DNA from: Macrocystis pyrifera
Taxonomy: Eukaryota > Sar > Phaeophyceae > Laminariales > Laminariaceae
Direction: 5' to 3'
DNA length: 64,000 nucleotides
Assembly: GCA_031763025.1 (NCBI GenBank)
Contig: JASSKH010000003.1
Coordinates: forward strand, 1,169,001 to 1,233,000
Positions 22,330 through 35,200 of this stretch are shown here, piece after piece. The translations under genes were made by a program, and so were the position numbers. Each line of letters starts with the position of its first letter. Within the stretch, counting starts at the first letter, position 1. Under the pieces are notes generated by a model. The model was given only the letters and a program-made list of their open reading frames with translations, made no database searches and was not told the DNA's origin.

Positions 22330-24770
22330 CACAGGTGAGCAGCCATCCAACGTGTCGGGTGGTTTTCGCGTTCAGACGTTTTTGGGACAGCCCTAAAAGG
22401 CAATCCCTGTGCTGAAAGGCAAAGATGATTTTGAAGCTTACCCTGCGGGGCTTCTACGTCATGAGTGCTGTCTATGAACCGACTCAGGCTCGGCCCATCA
22501 TACCAGTGAGTGCTCCCCACACGCTAGCGAGTCGGGAGCATGGTTGAGCAGATCTCCCTCCCGACCACAAACTAGAGTGCAGCCGTACGAATACCGACTT
22601 GCTTGAATATCAGGGTGCTTCTGTACATAAGTCGACGTGAGAAACGACGCGTTGACGCAAGAACAGCAATGATTGACAACATCAGAGCCAGCACGAGTTG
22701 CAGTTTACAACAGCAGTTTCCGTTCAGAGTACGTATTAATAATAGCAAGCACGGACTCGAGATCCCTACATCTACACCCACTATTAATACTTCTTCTTCT
22801 TCATCACTTTTACTTTCCAGCCAACTCGTAGGAGGTTTTACCCTCGACGATCTTCTGGACAAGCCGTGGTCACAGGTGTCGTCCCTTCTCCCCCCCGGTA
22901 CGTGCCTTTATTTTTTTGTCGCGCATAGGGTTCAGCATTCCCACAGCTCGTCGATTTTCATCGACCACTATCTCGACTCCCTCCTGAATCTATTTACAAT
23001 CCATAATCCATAAAAAATCCACTTGATTTTGGGATAGGTTTTGCCGAAGACCCCCTCATTGTGCGAAAATTTCTTGCAACACACAGCAGAAATAGCACAG
23101 GTGCAACATGGAGGCAATCTCGATATGACGACACAAGGAGGAGTACTCGTACTGCTGTTGCCTGTACCTGCTGCTGTTCGTAGTTGTGTGATACCATCTG
23201 CGAACACTATCATGCAACTCTCACGACTCTTCGTGAAACCCATCGTCCCGAAGGAAAGTCTCGCACTCGTTCTCTATGCGCTTTCTCCTGCGCAGCCGTG
23301 GCAAAACCTACACGTAGAGGGCCTACCTGATGAGTTATCACCGCTCCGCTGTTCGCAGGAAATCCCTTCTCCAGCGGCCGCCCTGCCTGAGATCACCGAA
23401 GTCTGTGCCACCGTCAGCCACCTCCGACAGAGATCTCCAGAAGCTGGACAAAACCTGGGCAGAACCTACTTGCAAAAAATGATTGGCCGTATAATCCCGC
23501 CGCATTATTCACTGCGGAGCACCCGAATGACAAGCAAGGAGAGCAAGTCCTGCCCCCACGACGGGGTGAACACACCGTGCGGTACTTCTTCGACTGTTCA
23601 TTGCCGAGGATGTGTTTGCACAGTGGCACGACTAGCGGTGCGACCGCTCTACCGAGCCTAAGTGAACTTGTGCCGAGAAAAAGCCCTCCGATATGGCAGG
23701 TCATGTTTTGGACTCCTCTCGAAGTCCTTCTGGTGAGTGTGTTATCTGTCATCTGCAGTGTGGGCGTGTGGGCGTAAATCCGTGAGAGAATTACAGCAGT
23801 TCGAGTTTGCTCCCTGTCTTGTTGCCGAGAGTGTACTGGTGTAGACGTGCGCAGCGACGAAGCTCTGGTCGGCATTAGTTGAAGGTGCGCTTCGCGGAGG
23901 AAGCTGAGAACAGGGGGGGGTTGAGAGAGGGCTCCACTGCTGATTTCGTCGTTGTTTACACAGGTGCTTCGTGCTGTTATTGGGGCAGTACTTTCGACGG
24001 TTGACATTCGACACTGGTTCTTGGGTACGTGCTCGTACATACCGGCTACTACCGCTGCTTATACCGGTGCTGCTTCTCTGTGTCTGTTGGACTGTTGTGG
24101 ATACAGGGAGCAAGCACTTCGGGTAGTTTAGCTGCTGGGCAGCGCAGCTGCTGTACGAGTATTTAGTTAGCCGATTCTGACGAATGCAGCGCCGGGTGTA
24201 AACATAGCTCCAGGCACCAGCACTTCTGTACGACACTGCCTGTATGTAATGAGAGTACATAGAATGCAGCATACGGGGAGTTTTTGCCGTCTATGTACCA
24301 GTATTATACCGCCCGCTCGTCGTCGACAGCAATCGATCTCATGGCCGCCGCTGCTGCACAAGGAACGATGTGATGTTTTGCGAGAACTCGAGCACAGCAG
24401 GAGCCATTTCGCCCCTTGGTCCTTCCTCGGTGCTGCAACCCTCCACCCTCCACTGTTGATGAGTCCCAGGCAGCGGCATTTACTGCAGCAGTATACTCGT
24501 ACTTCGTAATGGTATGTATCGTGGCACGAGGCACTGCCGCCACTGGGTAAAACATAGTACCTGGTATTATTTACCCTCGTCGCTTGTCCCTCTGGTTCTG
24601 GAGGAAAATCCAGTATTTTCCTCGTAATTTCAGTATTTTCCTCGTAATTTCACAATGCCGGCACTTTGGCACGCGTGGATCTTGGTATGCTTTGAATTCT
24701 GTTGAACCTCCCACGTACGGAGGTACTGGTATAATAATATCTGGTACAACAGCAGTACGTACACGGTAGG
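22330..24770. other. Gene-poor stretch 5' of the LINE
   Basis: Several frames of 100-200 residues occur on both strands (for example 23041-23661 plus and 24040-23414 minus), but none has recognisable motifs and they overlap one another. Near 24605-24650 a short word, CAGTATTTTCCTCGTAATTT, is tandemly duplicated. Confidence 0.3.
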
Positions 24771-24771
24771 G

Positions 24772-26850
24772 TTGCAAGGTACGAAAGCGAGGAGTGAACA
24801 GTTTATCATGGACGAGGATGGCACGCTGTTGCGAGATCAAGCGCGAATTCGTGAAAGCTGGGCGGGGCACTACCACAAACTATTGAACACGAAATCGCTG
24901 AAACTTGACCCCACGATCATCGACCTAGTGCCACCACGACCGCTGAAACTATCCCTTGGAAATGAACCATCCATTGACGAGATGATGGAAGCAGTGAAGG
25001 GTATGTCAAACTGGAAAGCCGTTGGACCAGATGGTCTCCCGGTCGAAGTACTGAAACTTGACCACCCCGCTTTCGTGCAGTATTTTCACAGTATCCTTGT
25101 TAACGTTTGGGTAACGGGAGAAGTCCCCCAGCAATGGAAAGATGCGATCATAAAAACCCTTCATAAAAAGAAGGATAGAACTGATTGCAACAACTACAGA
25201 GGTATTTCGCTTGTTGCTCACGCAGGCAAGGTGTTGCTGAAAATCGTTGCGTCCCGTCTAAGCAGCTACTGCGAGACCGAGCATATACTCCCTGAAGAAC
25301 AGGGTGGCTTCCGCCCCGCACGGTCAACAGTCGATATGCTGTTTGTCGTGCGCCGGTTGCAGCAGCTCGGGCGGCAGAAGAAAATCCCCCTGTACATGTG
25401 CTTTATCGACTTGCAGAAAGCGTACGACTCTGTCGACCGAGAACTGTTGTGGGAGGTACTCACACGCCTTGGTGTACCAACCAAGATGCTCACAATTATT
25501 CGCAATTTTCACGAAGGCATGCGGGCTCGCGTGCGTGCGGATGACGGTGAACACTCGGACTGGTTCAATGTAACCCAGGGACTGCGGCAAGGCTGCGTAC
25601 TATCGCCGTTACTGTTCAACGTGTTCTTCGCCGCTGCGATACACATCGTGCTGGTACGCCTCAGCAAAGACGAATGCATCGTAAGGGATTTGGTTCATCT
25701 CGAAGAGGACAGGGTTGTCGGAAAAGAGGAACCGTTGGCATGCGTGCAAAGGGCTGTGTGGGGCATGTTGTATGCAGACGATGCAGGAATAGTCTCGAAG
25801 TCGGCGGAAGGCCTTGCGAGAATGATGACAGTCATCGTGACTGTCTTCGAAGCAGTAGGTCTCACGGTATCCGAGAAGAAGACAGAGACGATGCTCCTAC
25901 GAACACCGGATCAGACGTTTACCACCTCACCGCTCGCGATCGAAGCTGCAGGCCAAAAGTATAAACAGACGACCCAGTTTTTGTACCTAGGAGGCATTAT
26001 CCACGAGAACGCTGACCTCTCCTTCGAAATCGAGCGACGAATCCGTCTGATGCGGGCATGCCTCAAACGGTATGGTCCGGAACTGTACGATAGGACGAAC
26101 GCACCGCTTAGTCTGAAAGTCCGGATGCTGAAGGCCGAGGTGATTGAGACCTTGCTGTACGGTTGCGTGACGTGGACCCTCAATGCGGACCACTTCGCCA
26201 AGCTTCGATCAGCCCACCACGAAGTCCTTCTGCGAGTCATTGGTTTCCAGCGCCGACTACGCACCGACCACACCACCCTCTCGTATGCGAAGGCGCTCAG
26301 GATAACACGATGCGAAAGTATCGAAACGACCATCCGTAAACGGCGACTCTTCTTTGCGAGGGCTGTGGTGCGGCAACACGAGGGGCGATTGCCCAGTCGG
26401 TTGATGTTCGGGACGATTGCTGGTGGGGGGAGCCCGAAACCAGGCGGGCAGCCTAAGACTTGGCCTAGGGCAATTGCTGAGGACCTTAGAGTGTTAAAGC
26501 CACAGAGGGATCAACGGAAGACTCCCCCTTAGTCTTTGGAGTTGGGACCGCACTGTGGCCCACTGCAGCAAAACAGACGGGAAAGTGGTACCGGGGAATC
26601 CTCGAAGCAGCTGAACAGTTCATGGGCAGGTGGCACGAGGCTGAGGCAAAGCTGAGTAGACAGCGCCGTGCATCCGCTGCAGGTAGTGCTAGAGGGAATG
26701 GGGGGAGGGGTAACAGCAGGAGGGGTAGAGGGAACACCGTACAAGTGTATAGGGGCAGGGGGGGGAACAGGAGGAGTAGAAGGAAAACCGCGGTAGAAGA
26801 GAGTAGCAGAGAGACCGCAGATAGGGTAGCAAGGTACCAGGCCGACTAAT
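24772..26850 (+). mobile_element. 5'-truncated LINE with reverse transcriptase
   Basis: Open frame 24772-26532 encodes a non-LTR reverse transcriptase. Visible blocks, in order: a thumb/palm lead-in with [16 protein letters not shown], the [17 protein letters not shown] block, [17 protein letters not shown] (first catalytic Asp), [17 protein letters not shown] and the YADDAGIV box, then a C-terminal region with [11 protein letters not shown] and [15 protein letters not shown]. The reading continues in another frame to about 26849 (ILEAAEQFMGRWHEAEAKLS), so one frameshift lies near the end of the main frame. No endonuclease domain lies upstream, so the copy is truncated at 5'. The clade cannot be set by eye. 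It is probably inactive. Confidence 0.88.
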
Positions 26851-27426
26851 AGGTTGGACGTTTCTTTGCTACTCGTACCGCCAACTGCTGCGGCCGTTCG
26901 GTATGCATTTTGATTTTTTTCCCTTCTTATCCTTATGAAAGAAGTACTACATAGTGGGTGGGTGACGAGCGTATTTTGGCCCACTCACTATTGCTCTTTT
27001 TACTTAGTTAAGTGTTCACCGGGATGCATAGTCCCCTTTTTCCTTCTCGTATCTTTCCCCTTGCACGTCCCTTTTGGCTCATGCTTGGGGTAAGTATGTA
27101 TGTGTCTGAGCTTTGGCTTCCCATTTTATTTATTTATTTGGGATTCTTCTCCTTTTCTTTTTCTTTTTCTTGTTCTTTTTCGGTTTGTTTTTTTCGTTGC
27201 TTCTCTTTCTTTATGGTGTATTTTGGTTGCTGGCGTATGTATGTATGTTGTGTCGGCCGCACCTAGTGCGAAGGCATGGTATTACGTAGGCTATTAATGC
27301 ATTACGGTGTGTTATCTCTGTGTCGTAGTCTGTGACCACAGAGCTCGTATCTTTCTAGGGTGAAGAATCAGCACGGACACTGGGCTTGCTGGATGTCGAC
27401 GAGTAGAAGAACGGTTGAATGTGAAG
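26851..27426. other. Pyrimidine-rich spacer 3' of the LINE
   Basis: Long T/C-rich tract with CTTTTTCTTTTTC words at 27140-27230, which could belong to the LINE 3' region, although no poly(A) or simple tail marks the end. No gene. Confidence 0.35.
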
Positions 27427-27450
27427 AACACACACACACACACACACACG
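27427..27450 (+). repeat. AC microsatellite
   Basis: Run of about 11 CA/AC dinucleotides. Confidence 0.9.
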
Positions 27451-27826
27451 TTGCCGTGTCATGGTTCCGGGACCAGGCACTGGTGCTTTCAGCAATCGAG
27501 TCACTTCCACACTTGGCTTCGAGGCCCGCCACGTGTGATACTTGTATATTTTTCCGCACCTGTACTGGGGGCACCTCTCGTTGATTCGACAGAACGGCGG
27601 TGCTACGTAGGTGTTAATCGTACGCGTTGCAAAAACGCTGGGCACCATGAAGGTGCTCCAGACATACATTTACCACTCCAGAAATTGGAGCCTGTCTTGA
27701 GACCACGGGTTTAATATAGAGCATGGCGATGCGTTCATATGCGAACAACATCAACACCGTTGACCCCATGCCCAGGTGTTTAAGCAACAGTACAGCAGTA
27801 CGTGTTGTAGGTAAAGAGCGGACGAC

Positions 27827-27924
27827 TTAACCCTTTCGCTAGAGCTGCGGTCCCGTTTTGGGGAGAAACTACTTAGGATTTGACTGGTTTGTCCCCAGAA
27901 CGGGACTCCCGTTTGCCCTAAAAT
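27827..27924. mobile_element. piggyBac-like short element, copy 1
   Basis: Begins TTAACCCTTTCGCTAGAGC and contains CGGTCCCGTTTTGGGG, with a loosely inverted partner CCCCAGAACGGGACTCCCG before CCCTAA. It resembles 37710-37787, which has TTAA at both ends. TTAA followed by CCC is the typical piggyBac junction. Only about 90 bp and non-coding; the assignment is tentative. Confidence 0.45.
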
Positions 27925-27973
27925 GGTGGTGGCTGCACATAACGTAAGATCATTACACTCTTGATGCTTCCTA

Positions 27974-28085
27974 TTACAAAGGACCATGGTAAATAGTAAA
28001 TAGGACCAAATATTTTTGGTAACAATAGGTAAACATATAGGTTTTTGTGTGTACCGTAGGTCCTATTTACAATGGTCCCCCGTAA
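27974..28085. mobile_element. Short MITE (about 110 bp), copy 1
   Basis: Inverted ends around TTAC...GGACCATGG and CCATTG/GGTCCCCCGTAA, with inner GTAAATAGGACC blocks. Shares TTTTTGTGTGTACCGTAGGT with the copy at 40884-40986, which lies in the opposite orientation. Confidence 0.7.
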
Positions 28086-28223
28086 TATGCGGTGCAATTT
28101 CAAGCTTCAGATTTGTATTTTTCGATCCCAAATATGTAAGCATCTGCTTTTCAGACCAACTACTATGCGAAAATGTTTCTGGGCTCCAATAACTGAGTTT
28201 ATAGGACTATTATACCTGTACGC

Positions 28224-28588
28224 GCTTTACTCGGCGAGACAGTTAAACCACCGGTAGACTCCTCAGAAATTCTCCCCAGACTTTTTCGAGAGCTATCTGG
28301 CACAGTTTTCCATATCCCCAGAGTCCTATTAATAGTTTGATTCTCGGAGCAGCCAAGCAGTTTTCTCTAGAGGGTCAAAGTAAGATTGTCAGCGCTGGGG
28401 CCAGAAATAATGGATCTTTGAATATTTTCGGTGAAAAATCATGCTGCCCTCAGAGCTGGCAATATGGACGAACAGTCAAACTACGACTCTAGATAAACAG
28501 AAAACTGCTCAAGAAAGCTCTCGGAAAACTAAGGGGATCATCCTGAGGAGTCTACCGGTGTTTTTGACAGTCCCGTCGAGTAAATAGC
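28224..28588. mobile_element. Inverted-repeat element, about 365 bp
   Basis: Arms of about 85 bp: left GCTTTACTCGGCGAGACAG...ACCGGTAGACTCCTCAG, right arm the diverged complement (CTGAGGAGTCTACCGGTG ... CTCGAGTAAATAGC). The interior is unique. No transposase frame. The target duplication is not clear. Confidence 0.65.
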
Positions 28589-29255
28589 GGATTTTCGGCA
28601 ACAAAATCCAGTACTTGAAACCCTTAAAAAAATCCCCAGAATTGTTGGTCCTATGCAGTCCGAATATCTAAATCCGACCGGAACAAAAGTGTTTGAGAAT
28701 TCGATGCCCAAGTCGTCAGATGTTGGCCCAAACTCCGACGACCTGGGCGATCAGATTTTCAAATCGAAAAATGGCATGGTCTCTAAATTCGAGATGTTAT
28801 CCATGACAGCAAGCAGCAGCAGAACGATCGATGAGTTGGATGGTGACGCAGCTGTATAGCGACGTTGCTTCGCACCCGACGAGCAGTCAGCGAGCGGCGC
28901 GTCTCTCCGTGGCCAGGCTACAGTCGGCTGGCGCGGGCTCGGGCCTAGAGACCAAGAGAAGCGCACTCGGCGCGCACTTCTCCGTGGATACGTACTCGTA
29001 GACTACAGCAGCAGGAATAGCAGCAGTCAGTCACATTGTAAAATACCAAATGCCAAGACAGGTTAACTCTACGTAGCGCACTCGGCATATCTCTTCGCCG
29101 TCAGACTAGAGGCAGTCAGCGTGGGCTCGGACGTTTGGGCCCTACACGCAGTGCAGCGCACTCGACCCGTTTCTTCGCGGCGGCAGACCACAACAACAGC
29201 AGTTGGTGTCTCGGCGTTTGCTCGAATCTCTCTCTGCACGCACAATAAATCCGAT

Positions 29256-29597
29256 GTTTCCGCAAAAGGAGACTGTTTCGATTTGCGAACTGCACAGCTG
29301 AAAATGAAATCGGATCAAAATCTGGAGCTCAAAATCTGAACCGCATAGGAAACAGCCTCACAGATACGTGTTTCCGCATAAGGAGACTGTTTCGATTTGC
29401 GAACTGCACAGCTGAAAATGAAATCGGATCAAAATCTGGAGCTCAAAATCTGAACCGCATAGGAAACAGCCTCACAGATACGTGTTTCCGCATAAGGAGA
29501 CTGTTTCGATTTGCGAACTGCACAGCTGAAAATGAAATCGGATCAAAATCTGGAGCTCAAAATCTGAACCGCATAGGAAACAGCCTCACAGATACGT
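29256..29597 (+). repeat. Three-copy tandem repeat, 114-bp unit
   Basis: Units at 29256, 29370 and 29484, each exactly 114 bp and nearly identical, starting GTTTCCGCA and ending CACAGATAC. Units 2 and 3 look identical by eye and the first differs slightly at its start, so the expansion is recent. Each unit holds the words TCGATTTGCGAACTGCACAG and ATCGGATCAAAATCTGGAGC. Confidence 0.92.
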
Positions 29598-29599
29598 AC

Positions 29600-32268
29600 G
29601 TGGTATTGCTGCCTATTAATCCCTTGGACGTCGTCTGCGATTCGACTCAAAATGTCGCGATATTTTGTATGCGAACTTGAATTTCATACATAATGAATCG
29701 TCTACAGCGAAAACAACGCGCACAACTCAGAAAAGCCGCGTCATGTGGGCTCCAAGCCATGTGGACTGTTCTGACCGCTGATCCTGTGCACAGAAACTAC
29801 CGGAGGATACTATCGCGAAAACCTCTACACATACTCGATAGCAACCCAGCCATTTCGTCGTTTCGATATCTGGTCCTGCGACGACTCACTGGATCGACAC
29901 CATGTTGGCCTTTTTATGTGCTGGAAGCACCTCGGAGTAGATAGCTTAGTAATTTGGTACTTCTGCCACTGGAAAAAGTCCATACCGATGCCACTGGGTA
30001 TGTACCACACTTGCGGCCACGAGGTACGTACTGGCGAGAAAGTGACCAGACCCTTGCGATCAAGAATGTCGATTTACGGTAGCAAAAGCTTATATATTCA
30101 TATATTCTTGTGTATATTTCGGCAAAATCAGAAGAAAAAAAAAACGATGCTTGCGCGTAACTACGGCAAAAAGACGGGTCGTTCAAGAGACATTCCCGCC
30201 AGGATCGAAATGCACTTTCAAAACTACTGTGCAGACCTCTATTGATTGATTTTTCTCAATTTATCAATTCACTGAGTACCTATTATTTTGGCTCGTGCTG
30301 TTGCGCTGTAAGCCTCCGTCAGCATGACGCCAACAACGAAGGCCACCCTGCTGCTATACAAGGTTCGAACTTCTCGCTTACGCTTCGGTGTTTGGACCTC
30401 CTCTCTACCAGGTATCTAAGATGTCATCGCCATGGTCGCAGCAGGTCGCAGGGTCACAGCCCAAGCTCAAAGTCCAAATGTGGCTGCTGGGCAGGAGGGG
30501 CACAGCGTAAGCTCAAAGTCAAAATGCGACCAATGATGTTGACGTAAACGATGTCATTCTCATTTAATTTGATTGCTGAGACCTGGGAAGCAAAAATGCA
30601 GGGGTTTCTTGGAAATGGTTACGGTTTTTGTTTATAGGGAATTCGGGAGGTCCCGTAATTTCGCCGGCCAAGTCCTATTACTTACCACTAAAACGGCTCG
30701 CCGTAAGGACGTAAGTCCGTAACCCAACATCCTTGCTTCCAATACTATTGCAATACTAGTGTTTACTACAGCAGTAGGTCAGGGAACTGTCGACCATTCT
30801 TGGACCCCGCCCGAGTAATTTTGTCTTTCCCTGCGAGCTCGTCTGCCGACTTCTACTACAGCAGTACAGTGGAACATAGTATTCAGGTCTTACTGTAGTA
30901 AAAATACTGGAATATACAAGTTTTTGTTTATATGATGGATCCTGATTACTATTTTCCCCCCGTAATACAGTACGTGTACCCCTTTTCATGACCACTGATT
31001 GGAATTTTAAATACTTGGTATGAGACAAACGATCTGAGTTCGTGTCTGTAGCTCGTAAGATTTTTTTCGATGCTAAATATGGTGCAACTTCCGACAGGTG
31101 CCTGGACGCGTATTTAATGGTACATATGCAGACTGTAGCTGCAGTAGCCGATCCGTGCGCGCTATTAATATGCCTACTACTGTAGTGAGGTAGTGAAGTA
31201 GGAGAACTTTCCCGGATGATGGACGCCATGGTTGAAACATGTATTCGCCCCTTCGCTGCTGTTGTGGCAGGTGGCCACCACGTTTGCTGTCGGGTTCGCA
31301 GCAATGACGCTACCAACGCGACTCGATCTACCGATCCCTGGAAGAATGGCCGCCGTCGTCCAAGGTATATATACTGGTCACCTTTTTTGGGGTGCTTGTT
31401 CAACCAGCGGGTGTTGGCATCCACCTCGACCGCGATGCATGCCCCACATCTGAAACCTACGTGCCAGGGAGGATAGGCTTCTACCCCCCACGTACACCGC
31501 GAGGCTCATAACCTGTTCAATGATATTTCGCTGTTGCCGCTGTTGTTGTTGTAGACCTACGGCATGTTGCATCCTACGATCTTCTGGCCACCTCAAGATG
31601 AAATGCCAGGACCGTTAAAAGCACACGGGAGTGCTGTGCTCCTAGTGGACTGCCTAAACCACTCTTCCGCCCACCAGGGACAATATGATCAGTAACACTT
31701 TCCGCCGCTCGCATGCGTCGGGGCAGCAGCACAGGCACAGTACACTCAGGGTTTGCGCTCACTCCCTCCGACTTAAACAGGGGAGCACCGTCTGAAAGAT
31801 TTTGCATGTCTTACCCCTTCGATCTACCGAGCTGTTGAACAGCATCGTATGGAAGCGTCAATGAAACGCCCAGCACTACCCTCACTTGTGAACCCTTTGT
31901 GATGCCCCTTTGTACGCTCAGGTGTGCTGGTCCTGCTTCACAGCTTGTGTGAAGGCCCAAGGTAAGCATGTTTTTGCGTACACTTACCGATCCTCTTACG
32001 CGGCTTACGCAGGTTACATACAGGATGTATCTGGGGAACGACGTGTTGAGCAGCTGAAACTTATTGCTGTTCAGAAAGAATATGGTGGGTGTATCCAATT
32101 CGTGCTTTCGGCAAAAAGCTTCGCAGTTGCGGACGACATGGACATAGTCCGAAGCGAACGCGCGTTGTTTTTGTCCGCGGTATGCACCAACGGGACATGC
32201 AGTACCTTGCTATTTGCGCTAGCCAGACGCCCCTTCGACTGATATTTTAACCTCTACTAACCATCGGG
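29600..32268. other. Gene-poor stretch 5' of the acetylhydrolase gene
   Basis: No supported gene. Short frames only. The 5' untranslated region, promoter and perhaps an upstream exon of the plus-strand acetylhydrolase gene should lie in its right part. A partial match to the short MITE end (CCCCCCGTAATA) occurs near 30956. Confidence 0.3.
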
Positions 32269-35200
32269 ATGCAAGAGGGGCATCAGCTGCCATCAGTCGT
32301 GTTTGAACTCATCTTTGTCTCTTGCTCGTGGCTTCGCTGGGTTTGCGGTTATCCCAGGTTGCAGGTCCTTCCTCTGTATGTGCCAGCGTTGGTGCTGGGT
32401 GTCAATGCGACAGGGGTGTTCGACGGCTCAACGGCTTGGATACTTACGATAGGTGTCCTGACGCTATCCCTTGCGTCTTGCTCCCTTTTGCTGTGAGTTG
32501 TATGTGGTGGAGTGCGCTCACTCCGCGAGCATTTGCTGTGGTACCCCTGAGGGCAGTACAGTAGTGTATCGTAATGGGTGCCCGAAATCGCTGTTTCGTG
32601 GACACCTTTCGTTCGAGAACATCCGGCACTACCATATTACGCTTAAAAGCACTGAAGCTGTTGGTGAATACCTGGTACATCGTTTGGAATGTATCCGTCC
32701 CTGCAACGATTGCATAGACCTCCCTTCGGCAAGCAGCGCAGAACCCTCGCTCCTTGTAGTGCGCTTTGGCTGGTGAGCCCCAACACCATGCTTTGCTTCG
32801 TAGACCATGATGACGATATGGGCTATCCCGTGCTTTGCAGGTGCTACAAGATGCCCCGGTTGTTACCAATTGGTGCGCGAGGCCCTTTCGCTGTAGCTAT
32901 CGCAACGGAGCATATTCGTACCGCCGTCGCCGGCAAGCGTGGCAGCACTGAACCTCAATCGGAAGAGCTCTGGCCTCTGGAGGTAATGGCGCAGGTAAGA
33001 AATATTGTTCCACGCTCGGTCTGGCTGGCGGTACAGAGCAGGTGCCAAATCAAGTCGAATCGGCACGGGCTCATGGGTTCCGGGTTTTCATTGCGGTTTT
33101 CGGCTGCACACGCCGGTTTTTGACTGCTGTGCAGTAGAAGTCTTGTTGCCCAAGTTTGTGCTTGAGCTCGAGGGACAGCTGAGGGTGCCGGCCATACAGA
33201 GGTGCTTCTCTGCTGAAGCTTTCTCTGACTTGATCTTCGCTCGGCCTAAAGCAGTGACTCACAAATAGTGTCGTTCGACATCCCTGCCGACTGCCCGTGT
33301 TCCCCCCCCCCCGCAGAACCTTAAGACCACCACCCTCCTCTCTTGCGCCCATGGGGCTGGTTCAGGTATTCTATCCGGTGGAAAAATCTTGCACTGCGAA
33401 GCTCCCCTGGTTCCCGTCCACCATCAGGCGGTTCCGTCGGTCGCTGGTCCCTGCCTGGGGAGATGCGAAACGAGTTCCTTTTGGTTTGACGCAGGTGTGC
33501 CATGTTTGTGTTTTGCGGCTTTACCTGCCATTTTCTTGGTGTGCGAGCGATGCAGTCCCCTCGCACGCCGTTATCTGCGCTCCACCCCTCATAGCTGCAC
33601 ACTGCGCGTAGCTTTTCACAGCGGTGGAGACTTAACACGGCAAGGAACTGAGCCTGTGATGACTCGACCCGACCGCCAGAGAGGTGGTTTAACATGTTTT
33701 GCTCTTTCCGTCCCCAGGCGCTTAGTTTCGTTTTTTGGCCCACCTCGTAATTCCGCGTTCCTCTACCCGCGCTTCTGCTCCCATCGACCCTTGTCACCCC
33801 TTGCTGAAATGGTGTAGGCAGGCGTCGTCGGCGCGGCCATCATTCTCGGGTCGAGTTCGTCTCTGCGATCCTATTCTGCGCCTCCGCTGGAAGCGTTAAT
33901 GTCATCGTCTGTTTTGTCCCTTGTGACGAGTGCACGCACCTGGGCGGTGGTAGCGACTTCGGCCCTGTGCTTGGCTTGTCTCGTGTCCGATGTGCGGGTG
34001 GGATATTCTCGCTCGGCGTACAAAGCAAGGTGGGCAGATGCCGTCCGAAGGGATCCACTTCGTGACCTTATGGGTGGTGCGGTCAGAGTTGTTCATTCGT
34101 TGCCACTTTGTTGAAGTTCTTGATGGCGGCTTGCGTGCGACTGGGCACAGGAAGTTAGGCCTGTTGTCGCAGCACGCAGGGTTGACAAGAGAACAGGGGC
34201 ACCGAGCTCGACGTGACATGGCGTGGTCGGTTTTCCACCGGGCAATGCTATTAACGCCAGCGCTTAGAGCGCACCGTGTTCATGACCAGTAACCGCCTTG
34301 ATTGACACATTTGAGCGTTTGGCATGAGGGAGGCCAAGAGACTGTTCAAGTCTTCTGGTTGCTGTTGTGAAGGAGCTTGGTTTACGGCGCTGTTAGAAAT
34401 CGCGGCGCGGCTCAAACGGTGCTGTTGCGCTCTCCGTTGCAAGAGTCCTCACTGCTTACTCGGCGCCCTGAGTCTTCGCATGAAGTAGACCTCGGTCGCT
34501 GAACCTGCAAGGAACATGCTGTAGGCTGACGTTAGGAAACTGGTGGGAACAGCCTGTTATTCTACGAAAAGCTGGCGAATGGAATCCGCTGTCTTCAGAG
34601 AAGCAAAGTTCTGGAAAACTTTCGCAACATGTCCGCTTGTGGTGCAGGTATCTCGGGCGGGAGCAGGCGAGGAGCATTGCCAAGTTCGCCCATATGCCTG
34701 GCTGGTTCACGGCGCATCTAAGCAGCTTCGACGGGCCTGGCTTTGAGGCTGGTGAGATTCGAGCACGAGCCGCTCGGTTGAGGAAATTGTGCATTGGTTA
34801 GCATTCCACCGATTATTCCACGAACGCTGCGAACAGCGGGCGGAAACCTGAAGTACGCAAGGGCCTAGGCACCTTGTGATTGTGCCCGTTGATGGAAGAG
34901 CGGTGGTACCGCACCTGGAGAAGAATTTAGCCGACGATGGCTTCGTATTTCCTAAACTGCTGTTCTACGCATAGTTAATATTGCACTTTTTCGTGACAAT
35001 TGCGCCCACGAAGCGGGCGCTCGTTACTGCTGATGCTGTCTTGGCTGCGTCTTGAAAAAACAACAACTGTTTTCCATTCTCGGCTCTGGAAACCCAGGAC
35101 ACTTCCTTGCGCCAGACGTACCTTGCTTCCCGGCTGCCCCCCTTGCCTTGGGGGAGAGCAAACGCCCGCTGGTTATATTCTCCCATGGACTCGGAGGGAA

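Noticed and set aside
23041-23661. 206-codon plus frame, overlapped by a 208-codon minus frame (24040-23414)
   Set aside because: The two frames compete, neither has known motifs, and no splice-linked neighbours were found.
33317-33365. Extending the acetylhydrolase exon leftward to the acceptor at 33316
   Set aside because: The phase does not match the upstream exon ending at 32994. The acceptor at 33364-33365 gives MAQ joined to VFYPVE in frame.
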